Shown piece by piece: positions 45,459 to 54,685 of a stretch of DNA of 64,000 nt. Source of the DNA: Fodinibius sp. Rm-B-1B1-1 (GTDB taxonomy: Bacteria; Bacteroidota; Rhodothermia; Balneolales; Balneolaceae); the NCBI RefSeq assembly GCF_038594945.1, contig NZ_JBCFYD010000001.1, forward strand, positions 1,178,001 through 1,242,000, given 5' to 3'. Position 1 is the first letter of the stretch. Every line of letters begins with the position of its first letter. The notes beneath the pieces were generated by a model. That model was not told where the DNA came from and did not search any database. It worked only from the letters and a program-made list of their open reading frames with translations. The position numbers and the translations under genes are program-made.

Positions 45459-46694
45459 ATGAAAAAAATATGCTGTTTCTTTTTGTTAGTAATTCTGATA
45501 GGATGCATCCCTATTCGAGGACAAGCTCAAATGGATGAGCTTTCCGTGGATCAGCTTTATGAGCAAGCAAGGACGTTGGCATTTGATGAGGGAGACTATC
45601 AGGCGGCGCGAAAATACGCTTATGCTGCATTAGATCGAAGTCCTGATTATCATGGTATTCGTATTTTTGTGGCGCGGTTATATAGTTGGGAGCAAAACTA
45701 TGAGAAGGCCGAAGAAGAGCTTAATTATGTCTTGGATAAAGATCCTGAAAACCGACAGGCTTTGCTTGCTTTGGTAGATGCTCAGCAATGGTCGGGACAG
45801 TTAGAGACTGCCCTAAAGACGATAGATCGTGCGTTGGCACATTATCCGGGAGATACAGAATTTAGACGTAAAAAAGCAGATATCCTTTATGGGGCAGAAA
45901 ATTATAGCCAGTCTGAAACGATATATCGATCCATTCTTACAGATGATCCGGGTAATAGAAAAGCTCGGGAAGGATTAAAGAGTGCGGAGCTGCAACAAAT
46001 GAAGTATCGGGCTACTGTTTCGTATCGTTATGATCGATTTCGGACCATTTTTGATCCCTGGCATTTTACGCAGTTTGGACTTAGTCGACAGACCGCCATT
46101 GGCTCGGTAACAGGCCGTGTTGAATACGCTCGTCGTTTTGGTTCGGATGGAGCTCAATTTAATATAGATTCGTATCCGTCAATAGCCAAAGGGCTTTATG
46201 CTTATGTCAGTGGGGGATATTCGCAATCTTCTATCTACCCGGATTATCGGTTTGGGCTTTCGTTGTATAAGTCCCTTCCCTCAGCGTTTGAGTTGGAGGC
46301 CGGTATGCGATATCTGGATTTTGGAAGTTCAAAAACGGATATCTATACCATTTCGCTGACCAAGTATTTGGGCAGTTACCTTTTTACAGGTCGATCGTAT
46401 TTGGTACCGTCATCGAGTGGTACTTCAAAATCGATTAATATTACCAGTCGACGATATTTTGGGACGGCTGAAAAGTATGTGAGTTTCAATGCTGGATACG
46501 GTTCTGCTCCTACACAGATAGAATTTTCGAACGATATTGAGGCTCTGAATTCGTGGTCAGTAGGAATCGATGCACAGTTCCCGCTTTCAGAGCGTTGGTT
46601 TCTGGGCGGAAATATTGGATATGATTCCGCGGAGTATCCAAATTTTGTACGAAAACGATTAAGTATGAAGGCAAACGTGTCCTATCGATTTTAG
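45459..46694 (+). CDS. YaiO-family TPR/outer-membrane beta-barrel protein
   Basis: 411 aa from ATG 45459 (an earlier frame to 45420 adds a poor start). A signal sequence (MKKICCFFLLVILIGCIPIRGQAQ) follows; it contains a lipobox-like LIGC, but GQAQ is a good signal peptidase I site and the barrel suggests normal export. TPR units run over about 30-185. Residues about 190-411 are a beta-barrel of YaiO type (SYRYDRFRTIFDPWHFTQFGLSRQT onward, ending with Phe at VSYRF, the classic outer-membrane C-terminal signature). TPR plus barrel recalls PgaA, the exporter of poly-GlcNAc. It overlaps no neighbour and lies 45 bases after the LtaS-like gene. Confidence 0.88.
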   Translation: MKKICCFFLLVILIGCIPIRGQAQMDELSVDQLYEQARTLAFDEGDYQAARKYAYAALDRSPDYHGIRIFVARLYSWEQNYEKAEEELNYVLDKDPENRQALLALVDAQQWSGQLETALKTIDRALAHYPGDTEFRRKKADILYGAENYSQSETIYRSILTDDPGNRKAREGLKSAELQQMKYRATVSYRYDRFRTIFDPWHFTQFGLSRQTAIGSVTGRVEYARRFGSDGAQFNIDSYPSIAKGLYAYVSGGYSQSSIYPDYRFGLSLYKSLPSAFELEAGMRYLDFGSSKTDIYTISLTKYLGSYLFTGRSYLVPSSSGTSKSINITSRRYFGTAEKYVSFNAGYGSAPTQIEFSNDIEALNSWSVGIDAQFPLSERWFLGGNIGYDSAEYPNFVRKRLSMKANVSYRF

Positions 46695-46700
46695 AAAGAG

Positions 46701-47630
46701 TTATTCATCCTTCACCCCAGCCGTAGTAATATTGGGTTCTTTTTTTCTTTTCCAGCGAGCTAATACAATCCCGACAATAACCAGTGCCGATCCGCCGTAC
46801 TGTAACAGCGTTAGTTGCTCGTTGAGCAGAGCTACGCCAAACACAAGGCCCAGCACCGGAACAAGATTTTGATAGGTGGCGGTATGAACAGCTCCTACTG
46901 TTTGTAGGCCATAGTTCCAGATCAGGTAAGCTACTCCAATAGAAAGTAAGCCGCTGTAAACCACTCCACCATAGGCTGCCGCCGAAATTTGTGTCCATTC
47001 CAGTTGGATAATGTTTGGCAAGCCGATCAGAAAAAGAACAATGGCCCCGATAGTAGCCATAATGGCCGAAAATTGAATGGGGGTATATCTGCTTAAAAAT
47101 GACTTGGATAAAATGGTATATCCGCCCCAAACGACTGCTGCGGCAATAATGATGAGATCACCAAGAAAAGTATCTGATCCAAATGAAAAAGGGTTTTTAC
47201 CTCCGGATACAATGAATATGATGCCGGAAAAAGCAGCGATAACACCCAATGTTTTAAAGATGTTCATCCGCTCGAGGTTGAAGAAGTGACTAATGATAGC
47301 GACCCAGATAGGGATAGTTCCAAGCATGACTGCTGCATTGGCGGCATAGGTATAGTCGATGCCAATAATAAAGAGCCCTTGATAAATGAGGTTGCCCAGC
47401 AAGCCCATACCCAGCAGGGGAAGCCAATCTCTTTTGGGAATTGTAAAGAGTTGATTTCGATAGAAAAGAACAATCCAGACGATGGCCGCTGCAAACAAAA
47501 ACCGGAGACCATTAAAGCTGAGCGGGTCGATTTCTGCCAGTGAGTACTTAACGACCGAAAAGTTGAGTGCCCAAATAACGGCTACTAAAAAGAGGGATAA
47601 TTCTACAAGAGATTTTTTGGAGAGGTTCAA
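46701..47630 (-). CDS. DMT superfamily (EamA) transporter
   Basis: 309 aa with ten helices in two EamA repeats (about 12-145 and 158-295). The N-terminal VAVIWALNFSVVKYSL and FNGLRFLFAAAIVWIVLF and the end of repeat two (YQNLVPVLGLVFGVALLNEQLT) are typical. It probably exports a small metabolite at the inner membrane; substrate unknown. It is convergent with the YaiO gene (6-base gap) and divergent from the TetR gene, whose promoter region it may share. It is likely unrelated to the envelope cluster. Its C-terminus (KRKKEPNITTAGVKDE) is basic and cytoplasmic. Confidence 0.9.
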   Translation of the reverse strand: MNLSKKSLVELSLFLVAVIWALNFSVVKYSLAEIDPLSFNGLRFLFAAAIVWIVLFYRNQLFTIPKRDWLPLLGMGLLGNLIYQGLFIIGIDYTYAANAAVMLGTIPIWVAIISHFFNLERMNIFKTLGVIAAFSGIIFIVSGGKNPFSFGSDTFLGDLIIIAAAVVWGGYTILSKSFLSRYTPIQFSAIMATIGAIVLFLIGLPNIIQLEWTQISAAAYGGVVYSGLLSIGVAYLIWNYGLQTVGAVHTATYQNLVPVLGLVFGVALLNEQLTLLQYGGSALVIVGIVLARWKRKKEPNITTAGVKDE

Positions 47631-47745
47631 TGGTAGTGATGTAATTAGAAAAGAAAATTAAACCATAAAGGTAGGGGATAATTGGCAAAGTGTCTTGGAG
47701 TATTACAATTATTAATGTGGGAATGGGAATATTTTAATATCAAGT

Positions 47746-47777
47746 GTTGGATTTTCTAATAGTTACCCTTAACTTTG
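47746..47777 (+). promoter_or_regulatory. Bacteroidetes-type -33/-7 promoter for the TetR gene
   Basis: GTTG at 47746-47749 and TAACTTTG at 47770-47777 match the TTTG and TAnnTTTG elements with 20 bases between, ending 37 bases before the tetR start. The -7 element is exact; the -33 element has one mismatch. Confidence 0.5.
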
Positions 47778-47786
47778 GTCACTTTC

Positions 47787-47799
47787 TGACTAACAGTCA
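47787..47799. promoter_or_regulatory. Palindromic operator candidate before the TetR gene
   Basis: TGACTAACAGTCA is a perfect 5-3-5 palindrome just downstream of the -7 element, where a bound repressor would block transcription. An overlapping GTCA-N5-TGAC repeat starts at 47778. Position and symmetry fit autorepression by the TetR protein. Confidence 0.55.
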
Positions 47800-47814
47800 T
47801 TTATATAAGAACAA

Positions 47815-48501
47815 ATGGGTAAAAAGGATCGAAAGGCGCGTGAGAAAGAGCGTCGAAGGAATCAAATACTTGATGCTGCGGAAAAGGTTATTTTTTCTCA
47901 AAGCCTGGAGCAAGCAACAATGGATGAAATTGCCGAGGAAGCCGAGCTCAGCAAGGGTACATTGTATCTGTATTTTAAAAATAAAACGGAACTTTATATT
48001 GCTATTACCCAACGCGGGTCGGATCTGCTGAACAGCAAATTCGCCAAAGTATTTTCGGGAGCTCATGACCATACTGGGCTCGAGCTAATTCGAAAAATGG
48101 GCGAAACCTATTTGGATTTTGTTCGTGAATATCCCAATTACTTTACGGCATTTATGTATTATGAGTCGCTGAGTGACGTAAAAGTCCTTGAAGATAGCAC
48201 CTATGCAGAACAATGTGATCAAAATAGGCGTGAAGCATTGAACTTTATGATACGTGCTTTGCAGATCGGTATGCAGGACGGTTCTGTTGATGATCAATAT
48301 GAGCCTAAAGAGTTGGCGACGATTATTTTTGCCAGTACAAGAGGACTTACGGCCATGGTTCATGCCAGTGGAAGAGGTCATCATGCTCAGCTTTTGGATG
48401 AAATTGAAGTGGGAGTGAGTACCATATTCGAAAACTTTCTGAACCTATTAGTGAAGGGGATGGCTTCTCCAAATGAATTAAAAAATTCTGAAAATGGTTA
48501 G
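47815..48501 (+). CDS. TetR/AcrR family transcriptional regulator
   Basis: 228 aa. The N-terminal DNA-binding domain (about 10-60) has the helix-turn-helix MDEIAEEAELSKGTLYLYFKNKTELYIAI. The remaining all-helical part is a ligand-binding and dimerisation domain, with an AcrR-like C-terminal third. TetR proteins are mostly repressors released by small ligands. Next to it, in the same direction, is a TolC-adaptor-RND operon, its likely target. A perfect palindrome (47787-47799) lies in its own promoter and an imperfect relative follows just after its stop codon. Ligand unknown. Confidence 0.92.
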   Translation: MGKKDRKAREKERRRNQILDAAEKVIFSQSLEQATMDEIAEEAELSKGTLYLYFKNKTELYIAITQRGSDLLNSKFAKVFSGAHDHTGLELIRKMGETYLDFVREYPNYFTAFMYYESLSDVKVLEDSTYAEQCDQNRREALNFMIRALQIGMQDGSVDDQYEPKELATIIFASTRGLTAMVHASGRGHHAQLLDEIEVGVSTIFENFLNLLVKGMASPNELKNSENG

Positions 48502-48503
48502 AA

Positions 48504-48518
48504 ATGACTGTCGTTCAT
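48504..48518. promoter_or_regulatory. Degenerate second TetR operator candidate before the efflux operon
   Basis: ATGACTGTCGTTCAT begins 3 bases after the tetR stop. Its outer 4 bases are palindromic, and its TGACT half is identical to the site before tetR; the other half is GTTCA instead of AGTCA. It lies 97-111 bases before the TolC start. Support is positional and by resemblance only. Confidence 0.35.
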
Positions 48519-48614
48519 TTTGTTTGTAACAATGGGAGATAAGTCACGTAATGACATGCCTTGTTATGCACAATATTTAACCGCAAAACTATACTTTGTA
48601 ACTATATTATTTCT

Positions 48615-50129
48615 ATGCATCCAACGAATATTTTGAAAATTGGATTAACAGTAATTTTGTCACTCTCCATATCGACTACGGTTTTGGGGCAGCAAGATTC
48701 AACGCAAACTGCTTTTGAAGAGATAGAGGAAAATCCCGGTGCGATTTCACTTGATCAGGCTATACAGATAGCACTGGCTAACAATACCGAAATAAAGCGT
48801 TCACTCCTTTCCGTACGTGATGCAGACCAGCAAGTACGCACAGCATGGAGTAACGTAATGCCGGAAATTACATCTTCGGCAAACTATACACGCAACCTGG
48901 AGGTACCGGTTAACTTTATTCCGGAAGTTGTTTTTGATCCCAATGGCGACCCTGATAAGTTGGTGCCTGTGGCATTTGGAACCGATAACAACTGGCAGGG
49001 AGGGTTTACCATTTCTCAAACTATTTTCAATGGACAGGCTTTTGTAGGTGTTAGTACCTCGGGCTTGTTTAAAACAGCTCAATCAGAAGGAATGCGAGCT
49101 ACGGCCCAGGGAATTGTAACGCAAACGCGGATGGCCTACTACCAGGTGTTAATTGCAAAGGAACAGGTGCGGTTGCAGCAGAGCAGATTAGATCGTGTAC
49201 AAGAAAATTTAGATGATACTCGTAAGAGTTATGAGCAGGGGCTTGTTGATAAATATGCAGTAACGCAGCTCGAAGTCCAGCTTGAAAATATTAAACCCAA
49301 CTTAACAAGTGCCAAATTTTCCGAAAAAGAGTCCATACGTAACTTGTTGGATGCAATGGGGCTACCTGTAAGCTTGAGTTTAGAGGTAAAAGGGGATTTG
49401 AGTGGTTATGACATCCAGTCTGCTAATGCATCTGAAATAGAAAATAAGGCCATTAAAAAGGTTGATCGTATGACCGCCCTTTCATTAGAGTCAGATTCAG
49501 CATTATTACAGAGGGCTTTTGAAATGCGTGGAGACTTGCGTGTGCTTGATGTACAGCAGCAATTGCAGGAGAAGCGAATAAAGGCTGAAAAGAGTAAGTA
49601 TCTACCCAGCGTGCAGGCCAATTATAATATGCAGTGGACGGCTGCCCAGTCTGGAACGCCCGTCTTTTTTGGATCAGAACAGCAGCGAGCCCGGTCACAA
49701 ACCTTTATGGTGGGGGTGCAGCTACCAATATTTCAGGGATTCAGACGCGATGCGGCGATCCAGCAGGCGCAAATTCAACAGAAGGATCTGCAGTTGCAAG
49801 AGTATCAAGCTAAGCGAACCGCGGAGAGTGAAATCACATCGGCAGAAGAAAGTATAAGAGAAGCTTTTCAGATTGAGTCTGCGCGTAAGCGGGCGCTGGA
49901 TTTGGCTCAAGAGGGATATGATCGTGCCTTGAAGAGATATCAGTCCGGACTCGGATCACAACAAGAAGTGACGGATGCAGAGCTTCAGCTACGTGAGGCC
50001 GAAGTTGGGTATGCCCAGATGGTGTTTAATTATTTGGCAGCAAAGGCCCAGTACGATCAGGCGGTTGGCAAGGTGCCTTTCGTCGAAGAAGATGTAGAAC
50101 CTATTAAAAATAAGATTGAACTCGAATAA
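48615..50129 (+). CDS. TolC family outer-membrane efflux protein
   Basis: 504 aa from ATG 48615; the frame extends to 48561 but that start is upstream of the signal peptide and weak. Signal peptide about residues 1-29 (ending TTVLGQQ). Two TolC repeats follow, with long coiled-coil helices (EQVRLQQSRLDRVQENLDDTRKSYEQGLVDKYAVTQLE and the second copy ending ALKRYQSGLGSQQEVTDAELQ). The periplasmic helices and outer-membrane barrel form a trimeric exit duct. It is the first gene of a TolC-adaptor-RND operon: the adaptor follows after 15 bases, the pump after 20 more. A TACTTTG-like box lies at 48592-48598. Confidence 0.9.
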   Translation: MHPTNILKIGLTVILSLSISTTVLGQQDSTQTAFEEIEENPGAISLDQAIQIALANNTEIKRSLLSVRDADQQVRTAWSNVMPEITSSANYTRNLEVPVNFIPEVVFDPNGDPDKLVPVAFGTDNNWQGGFTISQTIFNGQAFVGVSTSGLFKTAQSEGMRATAQGIVTQTRMAYYQVLIAKEQVRLQQSRLDRVQENLDDTRKSYEQGLVDKYAVTQLEVQLENIKPNLTSAKFSEKESIRNLLDAMGLPVSLSLEVKGDLSGYDIQSANASEIENKAIKKVDRMTALSLESDSALLQRAFEMRGDLRVLDVQQQLQEKRIKAEKSKYLPSVQANYNMQWTAAQSGTPVFFGSEQQRARSQTFMVGVQLPIFQGFRRDAAIQQAQIQQKDLQLQEYQAKRTAESEITSAEESIREAFQIESARKRALDLAQEGYDRALKRYQSGLGSQQEVTDAELQLREAEVGYAQMVFNYLAAKAQYDQAVGKVPFVEEDVEPIKNKIELE

Positions 50130-50144
50130 ACGAACCTACGAACA

Positions 50145-51185
50145 ATGAAGAAATTATTTGTACTTGCATTTAGCACGCTGATTTTTGCATCAGCTTGTGG
50201 AAATGGACCGGCAACGGAAAATGAGACCGAAAATGATGCTGTTGCCGTAACTACTGAGGAGGTTCGGCCTTCTACCTTCAAGCATTATTTGAATATACAG
50301 GGGACAGTAGAATCAGATAAAACCATTTCGATAACCCCAAAAGTTACCGCAACGGTCGAAGAAATAAATGTAAAGGCCGGCGATCAGGTTGAAAAGGGAA
50401 CGGTGCTTGCCCGATTAGATGGGGAGGTTACGCGTACCCAGATTGAGGAGGTTAAATCTCAGCTTGAGTTGGCGAAAACACGCTATGAGCGGCAAAAGAA
50501 TCTGCGTGAAGATAATATCGGATCAGAAATACAGCTTTTGGAAATTGAAACACAGGTTCGGTCACTGGAAAACCAGCTGGCAACGCTTCAAGAGCAATAC
50601 GACAATTACTTGATGCGAGCGACAATTGGGGGAACGGTTAATCGGGTATATATCAAAGAAGGAGAAAATATTGGGCCCAATGGACCTTCCTTTCAGATTT
50701 CGAATGCTGAGGCACTGAAGGTAACGGCTGAGATTTCAGAATCCTATATCAATCGGGTTGAAACGACGGACAGTGTGACGATCACTTTGCCAAGTATTGA
50801 CCGACAGATTACCAAGCCTATCGATGTAGTCGGGAATGTTATTGATCCGCTAAACAGAACATTTGGTATTGAAGTATACATCCCTAATATCGATGGAATG
50901 GTACGCCCGAATATGTTGGCCAAGCTTAAAATCAATGATTATCAGCGGGCTAATGCACTAACGGTTCCGGTTGATATTGTTCAGTCTTCGAATGGAGGCG
51001 GCCATTTGTTTGTAGCGCAGGAATCAGATTCCGGATGGGTTGCTAAGCAAAAGAAAGTAGTGATTGGGAGTAGCTATCAGGATGAAATAGTTATTGAACA
51101 AGGGCTGCAGGCTGGCGATCAAATTATTACGGTTGGATACAATGGTTTAAACGATGGCGACGCGCTTTCTATCCAAGAAAATTAA
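50145..51185 (+). CDS. RND efflux periplasmic adaptor (membrane fusion lipoprotein)
   Basis: 346 aa. The lipoprotein signal ends at Cys18 (IFASACGN), so it is anchored in a membrane leaflet in the periplasm. Then come a beta-barrel/lipoyl half (SITPKVTATVEEINVKAGDQVEKGTVLARLDG), a short coiled-coil hairpin (about 95-150, EEVKSQLELAKTRYERQKNL), the second lipoyl half (ATIGGTVNRVYIKEGENIG) and a C-terminal beta domain. This is the HlyD/AcrA-like order. It bridges the pump and the TolC duct. The ribosome site and 15-base spacing to the TolC gene indicate a polycistronic operon. Confidence 0.93.
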   Translation: MKKLFVLAFSTLIFASACGNGPATENETENDAVAVTTEEVRPSTFKHYLNIQGTVESDKTISITPKVTATVEEINVKAGDQVEKGTVLARLDGEVTRTQIEEVKSQLELAKTRYERQKNLREDNIGSEIQLLEIETQVRSLENQLATLQEQYDNYLMRATIGGTVNRVYIKEGENIGPNGPSFQISNAEALKVTAEISESYINRVETTDSVTITLPSIDRQITKPIDVVGNVIDPLNRTFGIEVYIPNIDGMVRPNMLAKLKINDYQRANALTVPVDIVQSSNGGGHLFVAQESDSGWVAKQKKVVIGSSYQDEIVIEQGLQAGDQIITVGYNGLNDGDALSIQEN

Positions 51186-51205
51186 TGTAAAACGATTATT
51201 CTATA

Positions 51206-54200
51206 ATGAGTTTTAAAGAGTTTAAGCCTTCCAGTATTGCGATAAATAATCGGACGACGGTTTACCTGGTGACGGTATTAGTGACCATTATTGGGATCTT
51301 TTCGTACATCATGCTTCCCAAAGAGCAGTTTCCGGAAGTAGAGATCCCTATTTTTAATGTCGTGACGATCCAGGCGGGTTCTTCACCGGCCGATGTGGAA
51401 AACTTGATTACACGTCCGCTTGAGCAGGAACTGCGCAGCATTGATGGCATTGATAAAATAAGCAGTGTATCAAAGCAGGCGGCCTCAATTATTACGATTG
51501 AGTTTGAGACCAGTAAGGATAAGCTGGTGGCCCAGCAAGAGGTGAATGATGCGGTTGAAAAGGCCCGGGGCGATCTGCCTACGAGTCTTACTGAAGATCC
51601 CGAAGTTACTGATATCAACCTGGATGACCAGCCGATCCTCAACATTAACTTGTCTGGAAATTACGATCTGGTACAGCTGAAGCGTTTTGCTGATCAGATT
51701 CAAGATAAAGTGGAAAGCCTTTCGGGTATTAATGAGGCGGAAATTGTGGGGGCATTAGAGCCCGAGATCGAGATCAATATGGATCTGCCGAAAATGCTTG
51801 CTGCCGGTGTCACATTTCAGCAAGTACGCCAAGCGGTTTCAAATACAAATGTAACGATCTCGGCCGGAGGGCTTGATGTTGGACGCATGGAGCGGGCTGT
51901 TCGGGTTGACGGTGAGGTTACCAGCGCTGACGACTTAAGGAATTTGCTGATTACCAACAATTCGGGCCGACAGGTTTATCTGAAAGATGTGGCTGAAATC
52001 CGCAATGGATTTGCTGATCGCGAAAGTTATGCGCGTCTCAATGGTGAGGATGTGATCACCCTCAATGTAAAAAAGCAGGGTGGAGCCAATCTCATTGAAA
52101 TGTCAGAGCTTACCGTCGAAACAGTAGATGAACTTAAAGAGGCGCAACTTCCGGATGGATTGAATATTACGTATACCGGAGATCGCTCCCAGGATACCCG
52201 CGATAGTGTAGCCAACTTGTTTAATACGGTTATCCTTGGATTCTTCTTCGTTGTGCTGGTGCTCATGTTCATTATGGGGGTCCAGAACGCTATTTTTGTA
52301 GGATTAGCTATTCCGCTTTCATCGCTGATTGCTTTTGCGGTCATGCCCGCGATGGAGGGATACAGCATCAATATCGTAGTACTTTTTGCACTCATCCTTG
52401 GACTTGGTATCGTTGTTGACAATGCCATTGTAATCGTTGAAAATATCTACCGGTATATTACCACTACCGAGTACGACAAGATTGAAGCGGCCAAGCGCGC
52501 GGCAGGAGAAATTGCGTTGCCGGTGATTACCGGAACGCTTACTACCATAGCACCTTTTGTTCCACTGCTTTTTTGGACGGGTATTATGGGACGTTTTATG
52601 GTGTATCTGCCAATTACGATTATTTTAACACTGACCGCCTCGCTGGTTGTGGCTTTGTTTATGAATCCCGTTTTCGCTGTTTCGTTTATGGATGATACCG
52701 ATGGGAAGACCCTTGAAGATGCAGGGCATAAAGATAACAAGGGAGTCTGGATTGCCGGTGGTGTTTTTGGTGCACTTGCTGGCATATTTTATCTCGCTGG
52801 AATTCCATTCGCGGCGAATCTGCTAATCTTTTTGTATGGGCTGTATCTTTTAGAGCGATTTGTGTTAAGTCCGATGATTGTCAAGTTTAATCAGTCGGTA
52901 CTGCCCCGGATTCAAGATAATTACAAAGGACTTATTGCGTGGATTTTAGAAGGACGTCGTCCTTGGTATACTCTGGGAGCCACGATTTTGTTTTTAATCG
53001 GAAGTGTTGTACTACTGGTTATCCGGTCGCCGAAGGTGGTATTTTTTGCTGAAAGTGAACCTAATTCGGTGTATGTGTATAATGAGATGCCTACCGGCAC
53101 CGATCTGGAGGTAACCAACGATGTGACCAAAAAGCTTGAAGAGCGTGTTTACGATGTGCTTGGTCGTGATAATCCCGTAGTAAAATCAATTATTACCAAT
53201 GTAGCTGTTGGAGCTGCTCCTCCGAATTCTATTGATCAAACGCCCAGCCCCAACAGGAGTCGAATTGCAATATCATTTGTAGATTATCAATATCGCGATG
53301 GCGTTTCTACACAGGCTTTAATGGACAAAATCCGAGAGAATGTTAAAGGCATTCCAAGTGCCCAGGTTACGGTAGAGCAAGAGCAGCAGGGACCGCCATC
53401 CGGTAAGCCAATCAATATTGAAATAACGGGAGATGAATTTGATCAGCTAATCCAAATATCAGAGCGAGTAACGAATTATATTGAATCGCAAAATATTGGC
53501 GGTATTGAGCAGTTGCGTTCAGATTTGCAAAATAATAATCCCGAAATCATTGTAGATATTGATGAGGTTAAAGCCAATAGCTATGGATTGAGTAATGCAC
53601 AATTGGGGATGGAGCTCAATACGGCATTGCTGGGACAGCCGATATCAACGTATCGCGATCAAGATGAGGAGTACGATATTCGATTGCGCCTGCAAGAAGA
53701 GTATCGCTCAAACATTACAGATTTGATGAACCTTAGGATTCCTACCCCATCAGGAGGAATGATTCCAATTTCTGCGGTAGCAGATGCAGAGTATGTTAGT
53801 AATGTGGGATCGATTAATCGTATCGATTTAAATCGGGTGGTTACGGTATCCTCTAATGTACTTGAGGGATATAACGCCAATGAGATTAATGCTCAGATTC
53901 GCGAAGCCCTGCAGGATTTTGACGTACCTGAAGGATATTCGGTCTCTCTGACCGGCCAGCAAGAAGATCAGGCTGAGGCGGCCAACTTTTTATCCATTGC
54001 GTTATTTGCTGCAGTAGCACTTATCTTCTTAATACTTGTCGCACAGTTTAACTCTATCGGCAAGCCGGTTATTATCATGTCTCAGGTCGTCTTTAGTTTG
54101 ATTGGAGTCTTTATCGGTTTTGCCACTTTTGGGCTGGATGTGTCGGTAGTAATGACTGGTATGGGAATTATTGCCGTTGCAGGTATTGTAGTGAAGAACG

Positions 54201-54553
54201 GTATTATTCTGATTGACTATACTGATATTTTGCGAAACGAAGGAAAAAGTCTCCGCGAGGCTGTTATTGAAGGGGGACGGGTGCGTTTGAATCCGGTTAT
54301 TCTGACAGCAGCTTCTACGATATTAGGATTAATACCGCTGGCAATGGGAGTTAACATTGACTTCTATGGGTTGTTTGCCAGCTTTGATCCCAATATATAT
54401 TTCGGCGGTGATAACGCCGATTTCTGGGGTTCGCTGGCGTGGACTATTATTTTCGGTCTCGGGTTTGCGACATTTTTGACCCTCTTCTTGGTGCCTTCGA
54501 TGTACTACATTGGCGTACAGACCAAACGAAAAATAAAAGCTTTACTACCCTAA
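51206..54553 (+). CDS. RND family efflux pump (inner-membrane permease)
   Basis: 1115 aa, twelve transmembrane helices with two large periplasmic loops. The proton-relay region in TM4 shows GIVVDNAIVIVEN, which has one Asp where AcrB has two (second is Asn); a later VKNGIILIDY in TM10 matches the family. The insert near residues 500-620 makes it longer than AcrB (1049). It should be a drug/proton or small-molecule/proton antiporter; the substrate class (hydrophobic drugs or others) is not predictable. It ends the operon, 23 bases before a rho-independent terminator. Together with the TetR gene it forms a self-contained efflux module. Confidence 0.94.
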   Translation: MSFKEFKPSSIAINNRTTVYLVTVLVTIIGIFSYIMLPKEQFPEVEIPIFNVVTIQAGSSPADVENLITRPLEQELRSIDGIDKISSVSKQAASIITIEFETSKDKLVAQQEVNDAVEKARGDLPTSLTEDPEVTDINLDDQPILNINLSGNYDLVQLKRFADQIQDKVESLSGINEAEIVGALEPEIEINMDLPKMLAAGVTFQQVRQAVSNTNVTISAGGLDVGRMERAVRVDGEVTSADDLRNLLITNNSGRQVYLKDVAEIRNGFADRESYARLNGEDVITLNVKKQGGANLIEMSELTVETVDELKEAQLPDGLNITYTGDRSQDTRDSVANLFNTVILGFFFVVLVLMFIMGVQNAIFVGLAIPLSSLIAFAVMPAMEGYSINIVVLFALILGLGIVVDNAIVIVENIYRYITTTEYDKIEAAKRAAGEIALPVITGTLTTIAPFVPLLFWTGIMGRFMVYLPITIILTLTASLVVALFMNPVFAVSFMDDTDGKTLEDAGHKDNKGVWIAGGVFGALAGIFYLAGIPFAANLLIFLYGLYLLERFVLSPMIVKFNQSVLPRIQDNYKGLIAWILEGRRPWYTLGATILFLIGSVVLLVIRSPKVVFFAESEPNSVYVYNEMPTGTDLEVTNDVTKKLEERVYDVLGRDNPVVKSIITNVAVGAAPPNSIDQTPSPNRSRIAISFVDYQYRDGVSTQALMDKIRENVKGIPSAQVTVEQEQQGPPSGKPINIEITGDEFDQLIQISERVTNYIESQNIGGIEQLRSDLQNNNPEIIVDIDEVKANSYGLSNAQLGMELNTALLGQPISTYRDQDEEYDIRLRLQEEYRSNITDLMNLRIPTPSGGMIPISAVADAEYVSNVGSINRIDLNRVVTVSSNVLEGYNANEINAQIREALQDFDVPEGYSVSLTGQQEDQAEAANFLSIALFAAVALIFLILVAQFNSIGKPVIIMSQVVFSLIGVFIGFATFGLDVSVVMTGMGIIAVAGIVVKNGIILIDYTDILRNEGKSLREAVIEGGRVRLNPVILTAASTILGLIPLAMGVNIDFYGLFASFDPNIYFGGDNADFWGSLAWTIIFGLGFATFLTLFLVPSMYYIGVQTKRKIKALLP

Positions 54554-54576
54554 CATAACACCACACAATCCCTGAT

Positions 54577-54609
54577 AAAGGCTCGAACTTGACCGTTCGG
54601 GCCTTTTTC
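54577..54609 (+). terminator. Rho-independent terminator of the efflux operon
   Basis: AAAGGCTCGAAC pairs with GTTCGGGCCTTT across a 6-base loop (one T-G pair), followed by TTCTTTT. It is 24 bases past the RND stop. Confidence 0.88.
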
Positions 54610-54685
54610 TTTTGGGGATGACCAACTCAGTAAAAAATAGTATCTTTGTTATCAAATTAAGTAGAACAAAAGTTTAGACCGACTC

